From the NCBI RefSeq assembly GCF_023822025.1, contig NZ_CP082909.1:4570001-4634000 (forward strand): 64,000 nucleotides of DNA. Direction: 5' to 3'. The position numbers were made by a program, and so were the translations under genes. The notes beneath the pieces were generated by a model, which saw only the letters and a program-made list of their open reading frames with translations, was not told where the DNA came from and did no database searches. This stretch comes from Endozoicomonas sp. 4G. GTDB taxonomy: Bacteria; Pseudomonadota; Gammaproteobacteria; Pseudomonadales; Endozoicomonadaceae. Shown here one piece after another: positions 53,369 through 62,955 of the stretch (the stretch's first letter is position 1; every line of letters begins with the position of its first letter).

Positions 53369-56131
53369 GTGAATAAAATCCTGACTATCAACAAAAAATC
53401 GTCTGCACTATTATTGTCGCTTGCCGTTTGTTTTCCAGACTGGAACAGTCGGGCTGCCACTATCGAGCTGGACAATAATAATTTCAATCAATATCTGAAC
53501 GCCGATCACCCGGTCAAAGGTGACTATCAGTTAATCAGTCATATTGACCTGAGCCAGTTTCTCTGGAAACCCGTTGGCAACACCTCCGCTCCGTTTTCTC
53601 TCACCCTCCGTGGCAACGGCTACGTTATTTCCGGCCTCAAGGTGTCAACCTCAACCCATAACACCGCCTCAGGCTTGTTCGGTTCATTGCAGAACAGCAC
53701 CATCAGGCAGGTTCTGCTCAAGCAGCCAAAAGTGACCAGTTCCGGATTTACCAGCCCGGCAGGTGCGCTTGTGGGAGAGTTGCAAGGCAGCAGGATTGAA
53801 GAAGTGGTTAATTATGACGGAGCCGTCAGAACCATCGGTTCTCTCAGTCATGCCGGAGGTATAGCGGGCAGCGTTTCTGACAGCGTTATACACGACAGCA
53901 TAAACACCGGCACCGTTATCACGACCGCAGATGCCAGCGCAGGTGGCATCGCCGGATTAGCAGTGCAAACATCGTCCCTGTCAAATAACCTGAATACCGG
54001 AAAAATAACCACCAGAAATGTATATTCCTCGCCTGCCGGTGGCATTGTCGGAACCCTGAGAAACAACAGCATTGCTAACAACAATGTTAATACCGGTGAC
54101 GTTAATGTTGGCTTTACCGAATATTCCGGGGGGATTGCAGGACAAGCAGAAGCAGCGAAAGTATTGCATAACCTCAACACTGGAAAAATTTCTTCCGATC
54201 ATTCGAGAGCCTTCTGCAGGTTAGGTGGCAGCAGTGGCGGAATAGTGGGACATGCCTCAGGGCAAACCCTGGTCAGCAACAATCTCAATACGGGTAGCAT
54301 TTCCACAAAACGCTGGCGTACCTATGCTGGCGGAATAGCCGGAGACGTGGTCAACGCGCCCGTTGTTGAAAATGTCAATGTCGGAACTGTCACTACTTCC
54401 GGTCCTCAGGCATCTGCCGGGGGTATTACCGGGGAGACGGAAGAAACAAGTGTTCAGAACAACCTGAATGCCGGAGCCGTCATAACGAAAGGTGTTAATG
54501 GCCATGTCGGTGGTATTACCGGGGCTGCCGCCCGTTCAGCCTCAGTTTACGATAATGTTAATACCGGGCAGGTTAAGGCCCGGGGAGCAGTGAGCTATGT
54601 CAGTCCGGCAGCCGCAAGAGTGTACCTGGCAGATCGTGTTGAGCATAATCTGGATACTTTCACAAAGTACCAATGGACCAGTGAGAGGGGCAGTGGACGT
54701 AATAAAGGTGTCGTAAGGTTATCGGAAAGTGCTCTTAAATCAAACCTGACCGGATTGAACAGCACGCTCTGGAATGCTGGCGATGCATCGCAGCTGCCAA
54801 TGCTCAAAGGTATTAATATCCCCTACCATGAACTTGCCCGAATCAGTGGTGCCAAAACAAACCGTCCGTTCCCAACAGCCCTGAATGAGTTTGCAGACCC
54901 TGGTGGTTTTGCAAATGCCACCTCTTTTAATCGTACTGTCTGGAGTGCCCGGAGTGGCTATTTACCCTTTCTACTGATTTTCTCCAAATCACAAACCTTA
55001 TTAGCCGGGATTGACTGCACACAAAAAGGGTTTGCCTGCAACACAGACAGTGACATCTCGCCGACTCCACCAGCCATACAGCCACCCGATTCGCCCGGCC
55101 TGTCAAGTCACTGCCCGCCACCAGAAGGCACACCACTCTTTCAAGCCTATGACCGGGAAAACCAGCAGATATACGTTGTTATTCAAGCTGAACCGTCTTC
55201 TGAATGGGCGCATGAAAAAATAATTCTGGCACGCTATAAAGGCACTGAGCTGGATCAACAATTTGGTTTGTGCGGCATTGCGACCTACACAACCTCCACC
55301 TACCACGCCAGAATACTGAGTTCGTACCCGTCTCTGTTAGCACAGGTTATTCACAAAACCACAGGCTCTTCCCTCAATATTGTTGCACTGACAAGGTCAG
55401 GAAAAACGACTCTTTTCGAGTTTCCGTTAACCGCTAACCAAAGAGACCCAGCGCAACTCAACGTAAAACTCAGTCCCGCTGCGACTTCTGAAAACGATGA
55501 TGAAAAGTTAATGATCCTCAATAACATTGACACGCTCAAGAGTCAGCCGGACATTCTGATACAAAACGACCAGACCTACATTGCCACATTCAGTCTCGGG
55601 GAAGGCAAACTTTCTATTCGTCGTTATGCCACTGACAATGCAGAAATGGACAGTTCTTTTGTTATCAACGAATGGATTGATTTTTCTTCCCACACCCCGG
55701 ACTCATACACCACCGTCAGGCTGATGGCAACGGAAGGTTATCTGCACGCCATTCTTTACAACAGCGATGGACAACTGTCTGTGTTTACTTATAAAGATCA
55801 GATAAATATCCGTCGTTTTGACACCACATTCAAACCTGCCCCAGCAAAGTCTATGCGACTGGTATTGGTAGGTAATAAAGCCTACCTGGCCATTGCAAAC
55901 TCTGATATTGAGGAGGGCAGTCGACAGGTACGGATGCAAAAAATCTCTCTGGGCCTTGAAAACGACAATCGTCAAAAACCCTCTGTCGCGTTATCGTCTT
56001 CGGAATTGTCTTCAGTAATGTCTGACTGGCGAATTGAGCTTATTGCAGGGGCTGCTGTAGTGCCTACATTGGCGGTTGCAGTCATTCTGGTCATTAACAA
56101 ATTTAAAAAAACCAGTAAATTGCGCCCCTGA
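53369..56131 (+). CDS. Large GLUG/delta-60 surface protein, paralog 3 (no stalk, internal deletion)
   Basis: 920 aa. The frame is open from 53324, but GTG 53369 (VNKILTINKK) aligns with the other copies. GLUG region complete. In the C-terminal domain about 100 residues are missing between RDPAQLNV and KLSPAATSEND relative to paralogs 1, 2 and 4, removing the block with VMYLTGTxDNxLFVGRY. Reading frame is kept. Transmembrane helix about 889-911, short tail NKFKKTSKLRP without the acidic HELL end of paralogs 1 and 2. Confidence 0.78.
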   Translation: MNKILTINKKSSALLLSLAVCFPDWNSRAATIELDNNNFNQYLNADHPVKGDYQLISHIDLSQFLWKPVGNTSAPFSLTLRGNGYVISGLKVSTSTHNTASGLFGSLQNSTIRQVLLKQPKVTSSGFTSPAGALVGELQGSRIEEVVNYDGAVRTIGSLSHAGGIAGSVSDSVIHDSINTGTVITTADASAGGIAGLAVQTSSLSNNLNTGKITTRNVYSSPAGGIVGTLRNNSIANNNVNTGDVNVGFTEYSGGIAGQAEAAKVLHNLNTGKISSDHSRAFCRLGGSSGGIVGHASGQTLVSNNLNTGSISTKRWRTYAGGIAGDVVNAPVVENVNVGTVTTSGPQASAGGITGETEETSVQNNLNAGAVITKGVNGHVGGITGAAARSASVYDNVNTGQVKARGAVSYVSPAAARVYLADRVEHNLDTFTKYQWTSERGSGRNKGVVRLSESALKSNLTGLNSTLWNAGDASQLPMLKGINIPYHELARISGAKTNRPFPTALNEFADPGGFANATSFNRTVWSARSGYLPFLLIFSKSQTLLAGIDCTQKGFACNTDSDISPTPPAIQPPDSPGLSSHCPPPEGTPLFQAYDRENQQIYVVIQAEPSSEWAHEKIILARYKGTELDQQFGLCGIATYTTSTYHARILSSYPSLLAQVIHKTTGSSLNIVALTRSGKTTLFEFPLTANQRDPAQLNVKLSPAATSENDDEKLMILNNIDTLKSQPDILIQNDQTYIATFSLGEGKLSIRRYATDNAEMDSSFVINEWIDFSSHTPDSYTTVRLMATEGYLHAILYNSDGQLSVFTYKDQINIRRFDTTFKPAPAKSMRLVLVGNKAYLAIANSDIEEGSRQVRMQKISLGLENDNRQKPSVALSSSELSSVMSDWRIELIAGAAVVPTLAVAVILVINKFKKTSKLRP

Positions 56132-56218
56132 GGAAATTGGCAAATGGCGTGGTCGGCATGATGGCTCTCAGTAGTCTATATACGTACTTATTATCATTAT
56201 TCTTATGGTAGTGCCGTA

Positions 56219-59200
56219 ATGGATAAAAGCCTGATAAAAGATCAAGATCGGCAAAGTCTGGCCACCAAAAAAAATCTCTCTGTACTATTAGTGTCACTTG
56301 TCGTCTGTTTTCAAAACGGAAGCAGTTGGGCCAGCATCATTGAGCTGGACAATAATAATTTCAATCACTATCTGAATGCTGACCACCCGGTCAAAGGCCA
56401 TTATCAGTTAATCAGTAATATTGACCTAAGCGGATTTCACTGGAAACCCGTCGGCAATATCTCCGTCCCGTTCTCTCTCACGCTGGATGGCAACGGTCGT
56501 CTTATTTCCGGCCTAAATGTTTCAACATCAGCAAATAGAATGGCTACGGGCTTGTTCGGGTCATTACAGAACAGTATCGTCAGGCAGCTTCTGCTTAACC
56601 AGCCGGAAGTGATCAGTACCGGAGATTCGAGCCCGACCGGTGCACTTGCAGGAGAGTTGAAAGGCAGCAGAATTGAAGAGGTGGTCAATTATTCCGGAAC
56701 CGTTAGAACCACGGGGTTGCGCAGTTACGGCGGAGGTCTGGCGGGCCGTGTTGTCGGCAGCGTTATACACGATAGTGTCAACACCGGCAGAGTTATCACA
56801 ACCTTGAGCTTGGGCAGCAGAATAGGCGGTATCGCCGGATTGGCCGATCAGGCATCTTCTATTTCAAATGACCTGAATACCGGAAGAATAACTTCCAAGA
56901 AATCATACTCCTTGTCTATAGGCGGTATTGTCGGAACACTGAAAAGCGGCAGCAATGCTAATAATAATATGAACACCGGAAAAGTCATTACCAGCAGCAG
57001 TAAATATGCCGGGGGGATTGCAGGAGAAGCAGATGCAGCCAAAGTACTAAATAACCTGAATATCGGCAAAATCTCAGGTGAATGGGGAGGAAGCAGAGGA
57101 GGAATAGTAGGGCGAGCCTCCAGTCAAACCCGGGTCAGCAAAAATCTCAACACAGGCAGTATTTTTACAAAACATGAGCGTACCACCCATGCAGGGGGAA
57201 TAGCAGGGCAGGCAATCAACTCACCTATTTTTCAAAATGTCAATGTCGGAAGGGTCAGTATAAACGGTTCAAACGCCTTTGCTGGCGGTATTGCCGGAGG
57301 TGTCGAGGGTGGAAGGATCCGTGATAACCTTAATGCCGGAACGATCACTTCGATAGTGACAAAGGGTGATCACTACCATTACCGTGGTGGTATTTCCGGA
57401 ACTGCCCACCGTGCCAAGGTCTACAACAATGTGAATACTGGGTCGATTGAAACCGTGAAATACCAATACCGTGGTTACATCAGCGGAGCCGTGGCAAAAG
57501 TTTCGAAGGGGAATCGCATTGAGAAAAACCTGGATACTTTCACAAAATATCTACGAGTCAATGGTTCTGATAATGGACGTAATGAAGGTTTCAAATGGCT
57601 ATTGAAAAGTGATCTCAAATCAAACCTGAACGGTCTGAACAGCACACTATGGAATGCCGGTAGTACATCGCAACTGCCTATGCTCAAAGGCATTAACACT
57701 CCCTACCGTGAACTTACCCGAATAGACGGCACCCAGCAGGCAAACAACCAGTTTCCCAGAATCCTCAATGAGTTTGCAGACCCCGGTGGTGACTTAAATG
57801 CCACCTCTTTTGATCGTACTGTCTGGAACAGTCGGGATGGCTATTTACCGTTTCCAAAAGTTTTTTCCGAACCACAAACATTGCTGGCCGGAATACATTG
57901 CACACAAGGGGAATTTGACTGCAGCAAGGAAAGGGATATGCGAACTCCGTCGACAATACAATCGTCATCGTCTGCACCGTCGTCGTCTGCACAGTCATCA
58001 ACCCGCGAGCCGAGCACCACTTCTAAGCCTCGTGCCTCTACAACAGGTTCGGAGTTAACGTCAGAAGCTTCATCTACTGTCTTATCTTCATCAACACAGT
58101 CGTCAACCAGCGAACTGAGTACTACTTCCAAAGCCCGTGCTTCTACAACAGGTTCGGAGTTACCGTCAGAAGCTTCATCCACTGTCTTGTCGTCATCAAC
58201 ACAGTCGTCAACCAGCGAACTGAGCAGTACTTCCAAACCCCGTACCTCTACAACAGGTTCGGAGTTACCTTCAGAAGCTTCATCCACTGTCTTGTCATCA
58301 TCAACACAACCGTCAACCAACGAACTGAGCACTACTTCCAAACCTCGTGCCTCTACAACAGGTTCGGAGTTAACGTCAGAAGCTTCATCCACTGTCTTAT
58401 CGTCATCAATACAGTCGTCAGCCAGCGAACTGAGTACTACTTCCAAAGCCCGTGCTTCTACAACAGGTTCGGAGTCATCATCAGAAGCTTCATCCACTGT
58501 CTTGTCGTCATCAACACAACCGTCAACCAGCGAACTGAGCATTACTTCCAAGCCCCGCGCCTCTACAACAGGTTCAGAGTTATCGTCAGAAGCCTCATCC
58601 ACTGCCTTATTTTCATCAACACAGCCATCAACCAGCAAACTGAGTACTACTTCTAAACCCCGTGCCTCTACAACGGGTTCAGAGCTACCGTCAGAAGCTT
58701 CATCAACACAGCCGTCAACCAGCAAACTGAGTACTACTTCTAAACCCCGTGCATCTACAACGGGTTCAGAGCTACCGTCAGAAGCTTCATCAACACAGCC
58801 GTCAACCAGCAAACTGAGTACTACTTCTAAACCCCGTGCCTCTACAACGGGTTCAGAGCTGCCGTCAGAAGCTTCATCAACACAGCCGTTAACCAGCGAA
58901 CTGAGCACCACTTCTAAACCTCTTACCTCTGCAACGGATTCGGAGTCGTCGTCAGAAGCTTCATCAGCAGCCCCGGTGTCATCGTCTCATACCTCCTTAG
59001 CTTACAGTACAGTCTCCACCGCCGACTTGTCAGATAACTGCCCACCACCAGAAGGCACACCTCTGTTTCAGGCATATGACTCGAAAAATCAGCGGATATA
59101 CGTTCTCATTCAGCCTGAGTCACATAATAAAAAACCGTCTAAAACAATTATTCTGGCACGTTATAAAGGCTCTGAACTGGATAAAGAATTTGGGAGGTGC

Positions 59201-60367
59201 GGCATTGTAATATACAAATACTCTGTCATTTATAACGGTATATTAGATGCCTATCAGTCTCTGGTGGGGCAGGTTGTTCATGAAACAACAGGTTCTCACC
59301 TTGACATTATTGTCACAACCCCTTCAGGAAAAACGACTCTGTTCGCGTTTCCGTTAACAGCTACTCAAATAGATCGGGCAGAATTCAGCGTACACAACAA
59401 TGCATTCCCTGAAAATATTCAAATTAATGGTACCGCTCATCATCAAGGTGCCATGTATTTAACCGGAGCTATCGATAACAGTCTATTTATTGGCCGTTAC
59501 CACCAGCGAGGTCTCTTTCTTACTAAGGAGCATCCTGAAAACAGTGCCTCCGGTGAAAAACAACAAGGCGTTATTCTAAGACTCTCCCCAGATGGTAAAC
59601 ACTTTTATGTGACCAGCAAAAGTGGTGCTGATGCACTTTACCCTTCATTTATTCGACAGTACGACAGTCGACAACTCAGCCTCATGGCCTCTTTTGGCAG
59701 CTCTTATGCCGATGATCTTGACACCCTCAACAACCAGCAAGACATCCTGGCGCAAACAGATCAGGTCTATGTTGCCCTATTCAACCCTACGGATGAGATG
59801 CTTTCTATTCGTCGGTTCGCCACTGGCAATAGACTGATGGATAGTACTTTTATTATTGACGAAAAGATTAACTTGCCCTCCCAAACACCAGACTCATTTG
59901 CAACCATCAGACTGATGAAAACAGGAGATTATTTGCACGCCATCATTTACAACCGTGCCGGGCAACTGTCAGTGTTTACTTATGACGATCAAGTCAATAT
60001 CAACCGTTTCGACGCCACCTTTACAGCTGCGACAGCAAAATCTATGCGGCCTGTTTTTGCAGGTAATAACCTCTATCTGGCCTTTACAAATCCTGATATA
60101 GGGGAACATCGTCGACAGGTGCAGATGCAAGAAGTCTCACTTAATCTTGAACATTACAATCATACAAAACCCACTGCAACGCTATCGAACAGGAAGGCCC
60201 TTGCTCTATCATCCAGGATAATTCCTGATTGGGGACTTGCATTTCTCTCAGGGAGCGCCACCCTGGTGGTGGTTGCATTGGTTGTAACAGTTTCAGTGTA
60301 CTGCTATTCAAAAAAACAAATAGCATCCAGAAAACAAACGTTAAAGGCTCCACCAAAAGCCCCATGA
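56219..60367 (+). CDS. Large GLUG/delta-60 surface protein, paralog 4 (longest stalk)
   Basis: 1382 aa, the longest of the four. Signal peptide LSVLLVSLVVCFQNGSSWA, GLUG beta-helix, then a stalk of about 360 residues (579-937) made of 35- and 29-residue repeats ASTTGSELPSEASSTVLSSS. The second domain starts DNCPPPEGTPLFQAYD; a transmembrane helix lies near 1339-1362 (LVVVALVVTVSVYCY) and the tail is basic (KKQIASRKQTLKAPPKAP). Mucin-like Ser/Thr density suggests a rigid or glycosylated spacer. It converges with argO, 6 bases between stops. Confidence 0.8.
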   Translation: MDKSLIKDQDRQSLATKKNLSVLLVSLVVCFQNGSSWASIIELDNNNFNHYLNADHPVKGHYQLISNIDLSGFHWKPVGNISVPFSLTLDGNGRLISGLNVSTSANRMATGLFGSLQNSIVRQLLLNQPEVISTGDSSPTGALAGELKGSRIEEVVNYSGTVRTTGLRSYGGGLAGRVVGSVIHDSVNTGRVITTLSLGSRIGGIAGLADQASSISNDLNTGRITSKKSYSLSIGGIVGTLKSGSNANNNMNTGKVITSSSKYAGGIAGEADAAKVLNNLNIGKISGEWGGSRGGIVGRASSQTRVSKNLNTGSIFTKHERTTHAGGIAGQAINSPIFQNVNVGRVSINGSNAFAGGIAGGVEGGRIRDNLNAGTITSIVTKGDHYHYRGGISGTAHRAKVYNNVNTGSIETVKYQYRGYISGAVAKVSKGNRIEKNLDTFTKYLRVNGSDNGRNEGFKWLLKSDLKSNLNGLNSTLWNAGSTSQLPMLKGINTPYRELTRIDGTQQANNQFPRILNEFADPGGDLNATSFDRTVWNSRDGYLPFPKVFSEPQTLLAGIHCTQGEFDCSKERDMRTPSTIQSSSSAPSSSAQSSTREPSTTSKPRASTTGSELTSEASSTVLSSSTQSSTSELSTTSKARASTTGSELPSEASSTVLSSSTQSSTSELSSTSKPRTSTTGSELPSEASSTVLSSSTQPSTNELSTTSKPRASTTGSELTSEASSTVLSSSIQSSASELSTTSKARASTTGSESSSEASSTVLSSSTQPSTSELSITSKPRASTTGSELSSEASSTALFSSTQPSTSKLSTTSKPRASTTGSELPSEASSTQPSTSKLSTTSKPRASTTGSELPSEASSTQPSTSKLSTTSKPRASTTGSELPSEASSTQPLTSELSTTSKPLTSATDSESSSEASSAAPVSSSHTSLAYSTVSTADLSDNCPPPEGTPLFQAYDSKNQRIYVLIQPESHNKKPSKTIILARYKGSELDKEFGRCGIVIYKYSVIYNGILDAYQSLVGQVVHETTGSHLDIIVTTPSGKTTLFAFPLTATQIDRAEFSVHNNAFPENIQINGTAHHQGAMYLTGAIDNSLFIGRYHQRGLFLTKEHPENSASGEKQQGVILRLSPDGKHFYVTSKSGADALYPSFIRQYDSRQLSLMASFGSSYADDLDTLNNQQDILAQTDQVYVALFNPTDEMLSIRRFATGNRLMDSTFIIDEKINLPSQTPDSFATIRLMKTGDYLHAIIYNRAGQLSVFTYDDQVNINRFDATFTAATAKSMRPVFAGNNLYLAFTNPDIGEHRRQVQMQEVSLNLEHYNHTKPTATLSNRKALALSSRIIPDWGLAFLSGSATLVVVALVVTVSVYCYSKKQIASRKQTLKAPPKAP
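58013..58935 (+). repeat. Tandem repeats encoding the stalk of paralog 4
   Basis: About nine units. The first six are 105 bases (KPRASTTGSELTSEASSTVL plus SSSTQ and STSELSTTS); the last three are 87 bases and lack the TVLSSS codons. Units share CTACAACAGGTTCGGAGTTA or a close variant. Near identity of neighbouring units indicates recent amplification. Confidence 0.9.
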
Positions 60368-60373
60368 TTCACG

Positions 60374-60991
60374 TCATAAAGTATGTGTCAGATCCATTTG
60401 CACCAGACTGTAGGCCATGCTGAGCATGATCAGGCAAATCACCAGATCAATAATTTTCCATGCCATTGGGCGAGATAACAGGGGAGCCAGTTTCACAGCA
60501 CCGAACCCAAGCCCATAGAACCAGACCAGTGATGCAGTGACAGCCCCTAATACAAAATAACCACGCTGATCACCGTATTGAGCACCAATACTGCCTAATA
60601 AAATAACCGTATCAAGATAAACATGGGGATTCAGCAGGGTAACCGCAAGCGTAGAAAGCACAATCGCCCGAATCGACTTTTGCCCCTGCCCTTCAGCCTT
60701 GAGCCTCTCGGTTTTGAAACTGCGCCGCAGTGACATCAGGCCAAAGCCAGCCAAATAAACGACACCTGCCCATCGGGTTACTTCAAGCAGTGTGTTATTA
60801 CTTTGGATAAGCGTACCAAGGCCCATAACACCGGCTATTATCAATAAGGCATCACAAACCGCACAGACAGTGGCTACCAGAATAGGAGACTCTCGACGTA
60901 AGCCCTGAGCCAGCAAAAAAGCATTCTGACTGCCAATGGCTATGATCAAAGCACCGCTTAATAACAATCCATTCAGATAAATTTCCAGCAT
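60374..60991 (-). CDS. argO: ArgO/LysE-type basic amino-acid exporter
   Basis: 205 aa, about six membrane segments. ALIIAIGSQNAFLLAQGLRR at the N-terminus and LAVTLLNPHVYLDTVILLGS in the middle are the LysE/ArgO signatures (arginine/lysine export). It is a different subfamily from the RhtB-like exporter at 10162. Four bases separate its start from the fau stop, so the two are one operon. Confidence 0.88.
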   Translation of the reverse strand: MLEIYLNGLLLSGALIIAIGSQNAFLLAQGLRRESPILVATVCAVCDALLIIAGVMGLGTLIQSNNTLLEVTRWAGVVYLAGFGLMSLRRSFKTERLKAEGQGQKSIRAIVLSTLAVTLLNPHVYLDTVILLGSIGAQYGDQRGYFVLGAVTASLVWFYGLGFGAVKLAPLLSRPMAWKIIDLVICLIMLSMAYSLVQMDLTHTL

Positions 60992-60995
60992 TGGC

Positions 60996-61580
60996 TTACT
61001 GACCCTGCGCGCCGTATAACTGTTTTTCTGTTGCCACGCCGTTCATGGGAATATCCCAGTCCGCCACCGGAATTGAACTGACTTTCTGACACTCGTGGGC
61101 CAGCCCTATCAATATCGGTTTACTGCTTTTTGCCAGAAATGCAAAAGTCCGGTCGTAATAACCCCCTCCCATACCAAGGCGATTGCCCTGCTCATCAAAC
61201 CCGGTGAGCGGCATAAGTACCAGATCCAGGGCCTCCGGCTTAACGGTTTTTTCAAGATCCAGTTCCGGCTCAGCAATTCCGTAGCGGTTTTCTACCATCC
61301 GGCTATCGGGTCTGTAAATCTGAAAGTACATCCTGTCAGGCTGCTCTTGATCCAGAACCGGAAGGTAGCAGAATTTATCCTGTCTCCAGATCGCTTCGGC
61401 AATAAATCCAGGATCAATTTCACCATCACTGGCCAGATACAGAGCGATATGCTGACTTTGTCGAAAAGCCTCGCTGCCACACACGACAGAAGACAGTTTC
61501 TTTGCAGCAGCAAGTTGCTGTTCAGCCGACAGGGATTGACGATTGTGACGTAACTGCTTGCGCAGGCTGGCTCGATCCAT
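60996..61580 (-). CDS. fau: 5-formyltetrahydrofolate cyclo-ligase
   Basis: 194 aa. Converts 5-formyl-THF to 5,10-methenyl-THF using ATP. Basic N-terminus SLRKQLRHNRQSLS with the conserved LR...R pattern, DLVLMPLTGFDEQGNRLGMG and GGGYYDRTFAFL (substrate/ATP loop) are intact. In many gammaproteobacteria 6S RNA lies directly upstream; here I could not identify one. Confidence 0.92.
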   Translation of the reverse strand: MDRASLRKQLRHNRQSLSAEQQLAAAKKLSSVVCGSEAFRQSQHIALYLASDGEIDPGFIAEAIWRQDKFCYLPVLDQEQPDRMYFQIYRPDSRMVENRYGIAEPELDLEKTVKPEALDLVLMPLTGFDEQGNRLGMGGGYYDRTFAFLAKSSKPILIGLAHECQKVSSIPVADWDIPMNGVATEKQLYGAQGQ

Positions 61581-61904
61581 CTGAGAAACACCCGACTTTG
61601 TTCTGTTCGACGAACATTGTCTACTGTCGGAGGGGAATAAACAATGAGTGAAATGGACGACGACTTTTAGTCATCGCGGATTCTCTTGCCAAAAAGGCAA
61701 AAAAAGCCGCGAATGCAGCCTTTTTTGATAGAGTGTCGTTGCGTCTCAGAGCCCTTTTGAGCCAAGGAGGTAGGCGACCCAAAAAGTTAACGCTCCAAGC
61801 GCTTACGCGTCCATTTTTGCAGAATGTTTGACATCACGCAAGCACACTAGTGCAGCCAAGCTCTGATATCCGTACACCCCTCGTTCTCACGCTCCAGATT
61901 ATTA
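61581..61904. other. Gene-free region upstream of fau with nested hairpins
   Basis: At 61677-61714 GCGG-ATTCTC-TTGCC-AAAAA-GGCAA-AAAAAA-GCCGC can form a stem within a stem, followed by an A/T-rich pair of runs. Could be a terminator or a small structured RNA. No coding frame. Confidence 0.4.
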
Positions 61905-62255
61905 ATGGCACCCAAACTCCGTTCACCCTGAGCGGAGTCGAAGGGTGCCGGGCACGGTCTTTATTGTTGGTTCTGAGTCCACATCCTTCGACTCCGCTCA
62001 GGATGAACGTGGATTGTTCACATCAAACTCATTGAAATGATGTACCAGTTTGTTAGGTGAGGTATGCATTCCCACGCGAAGCGTGGGAATGAGGGGGTTG
62101 TATGCATATCAAGGCTTGGTTGCACTAGTACACGCTTTCAATGTAATTGATGGGTTTCCTCTATCAATGGCCCCCAAACTCCGTTCACCCTGAGCGGACG
62201 AAGGGCGCTCAGGATGAACGTAGATTGTTCACATCAAACTCATTGAAGTGACGTA
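61905..62255. repeat. Cluster of dispersed repeat modules upstream of ssb's 3' end
   Basis: TTCACCCTGAGCGGAGTCGA at 61920 and its inverse CCTTCGACTCCGCTCAGGAT at 61986 form a long hairpin; a collapsed copy is at 62178. ATTCCCACGC-GAA-GCGTGGGAAT (62070) is a perfect hairpin. GTACACGCTTTCAATGTAAT (62130) is the inverse of a module at 44080. The modules match 43995-44175. Confidence 0.8.
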
Positions 62256-62867
62256 CTAGAACGGAATATCATCATCAAAGTCATCAAAGCCGCCTGCTGG
62301 CGCAGCCTGAGCCTGTTGCTGAGGCTGTTGTTGTGGTGCAGGACGCTGCTGCTGTTGCGGCTGATGCGGCGGTTGTGGTGCGGCGGCAGGCGCCTGCTGT
62401 TGCATTGGCTGCTGGGGTGCACCGTACTGCTGCTGTGGAGCAGGCTGCTGTGGAGCAGGCTGCTGTGCTGCTCTTGGCTGGAACTCACCACCACCGGCTG
62501 GCATACCCATTCCGTCCTGACGGCTATCCAGCATTTGCAGCTGACCATTGAAGGCATCAACAACAACTTCTGTCGTGTACTTATCCTGACCGGACTGATC
62601 CTGCCACTTACGGGTCTGCAATTTACCTTCAATGTAAATCTTGGAGCCCTTGCGCAGGTACTGCTGAGCAACTTCAGCCAGTTTGCCGAAAATGACCACC
62701 CGGTGCCATTCGGTTTTTTCCTGAGGCTGGCCGGTGTTACGATCTTTCCAGGACTCACTGGTGGCCAGGCTCAGATTGGCTACCGCGCTGCCATTTGGGG
62801 TAAAACGGACATCCGGATCATTGCCCAGGTTGCCGATCAGAATGACCTTGTTAACACCTCGTGCCAT
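62256..62867 (-). CDS. ssb: Single-stranded DNA-binding protein
   Basis: 203 aa. OB-fold in the first 110 residues ([51 protein letters not shown]), a Gln/Pro-rich linker of about 70 residues, and the acidic tip DFDDDIPF that recruits partner proteins. ATG at 62867 has TGGAGAA upstream; a longer frame from 62879 is not needed. The gene order with the MFS gene matches the uvrA-MFS-ssb arrangement of Pseudomonas and relatives. Confidence 0.95.
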   Translation of the reverse strand: MARGVNKVILIGNLGNDPDVRFTPNGSAVANLSLATSESWKDRNTGQPQEKTEWHRVVIFGKLAEVAQQYLRKGSKIYIEGKLQTRKWQDQSGQDKYTTEVVVDAFNGQLQMLDSRQDGMGMPAGGGEFQPRAAQQPAPQQPAPQQQYGAPQQPMQQQAPAAAPQPPHQPQQQQRPAPQQQPQQQAQAAPAGGFDDFDDDIPF

Positions 62868-62955
62868 CAGTTTCTCCAATAATTTTTAACAGGCACCGCT
62901 GCCACTCCGGTCAGGAATGAAAACGGTATAGATGAAGCTTTCTCATTTATGTATG

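Noticed and set aside
57841-58911. A 356-codon open frame on the minus strand inside paralog 4
   Set aside because: It is the antisense of the stalk repeats; the 105-base units keep the frame open and give a repetitive Val/Asp/Glu product with no ribosome site or family.
61581-61850. 6S RNA gene upstream of fau
   Set aside because: I could not find the closing stems and central bulge expected of 6S RNA; only a nested hairpin is visible.
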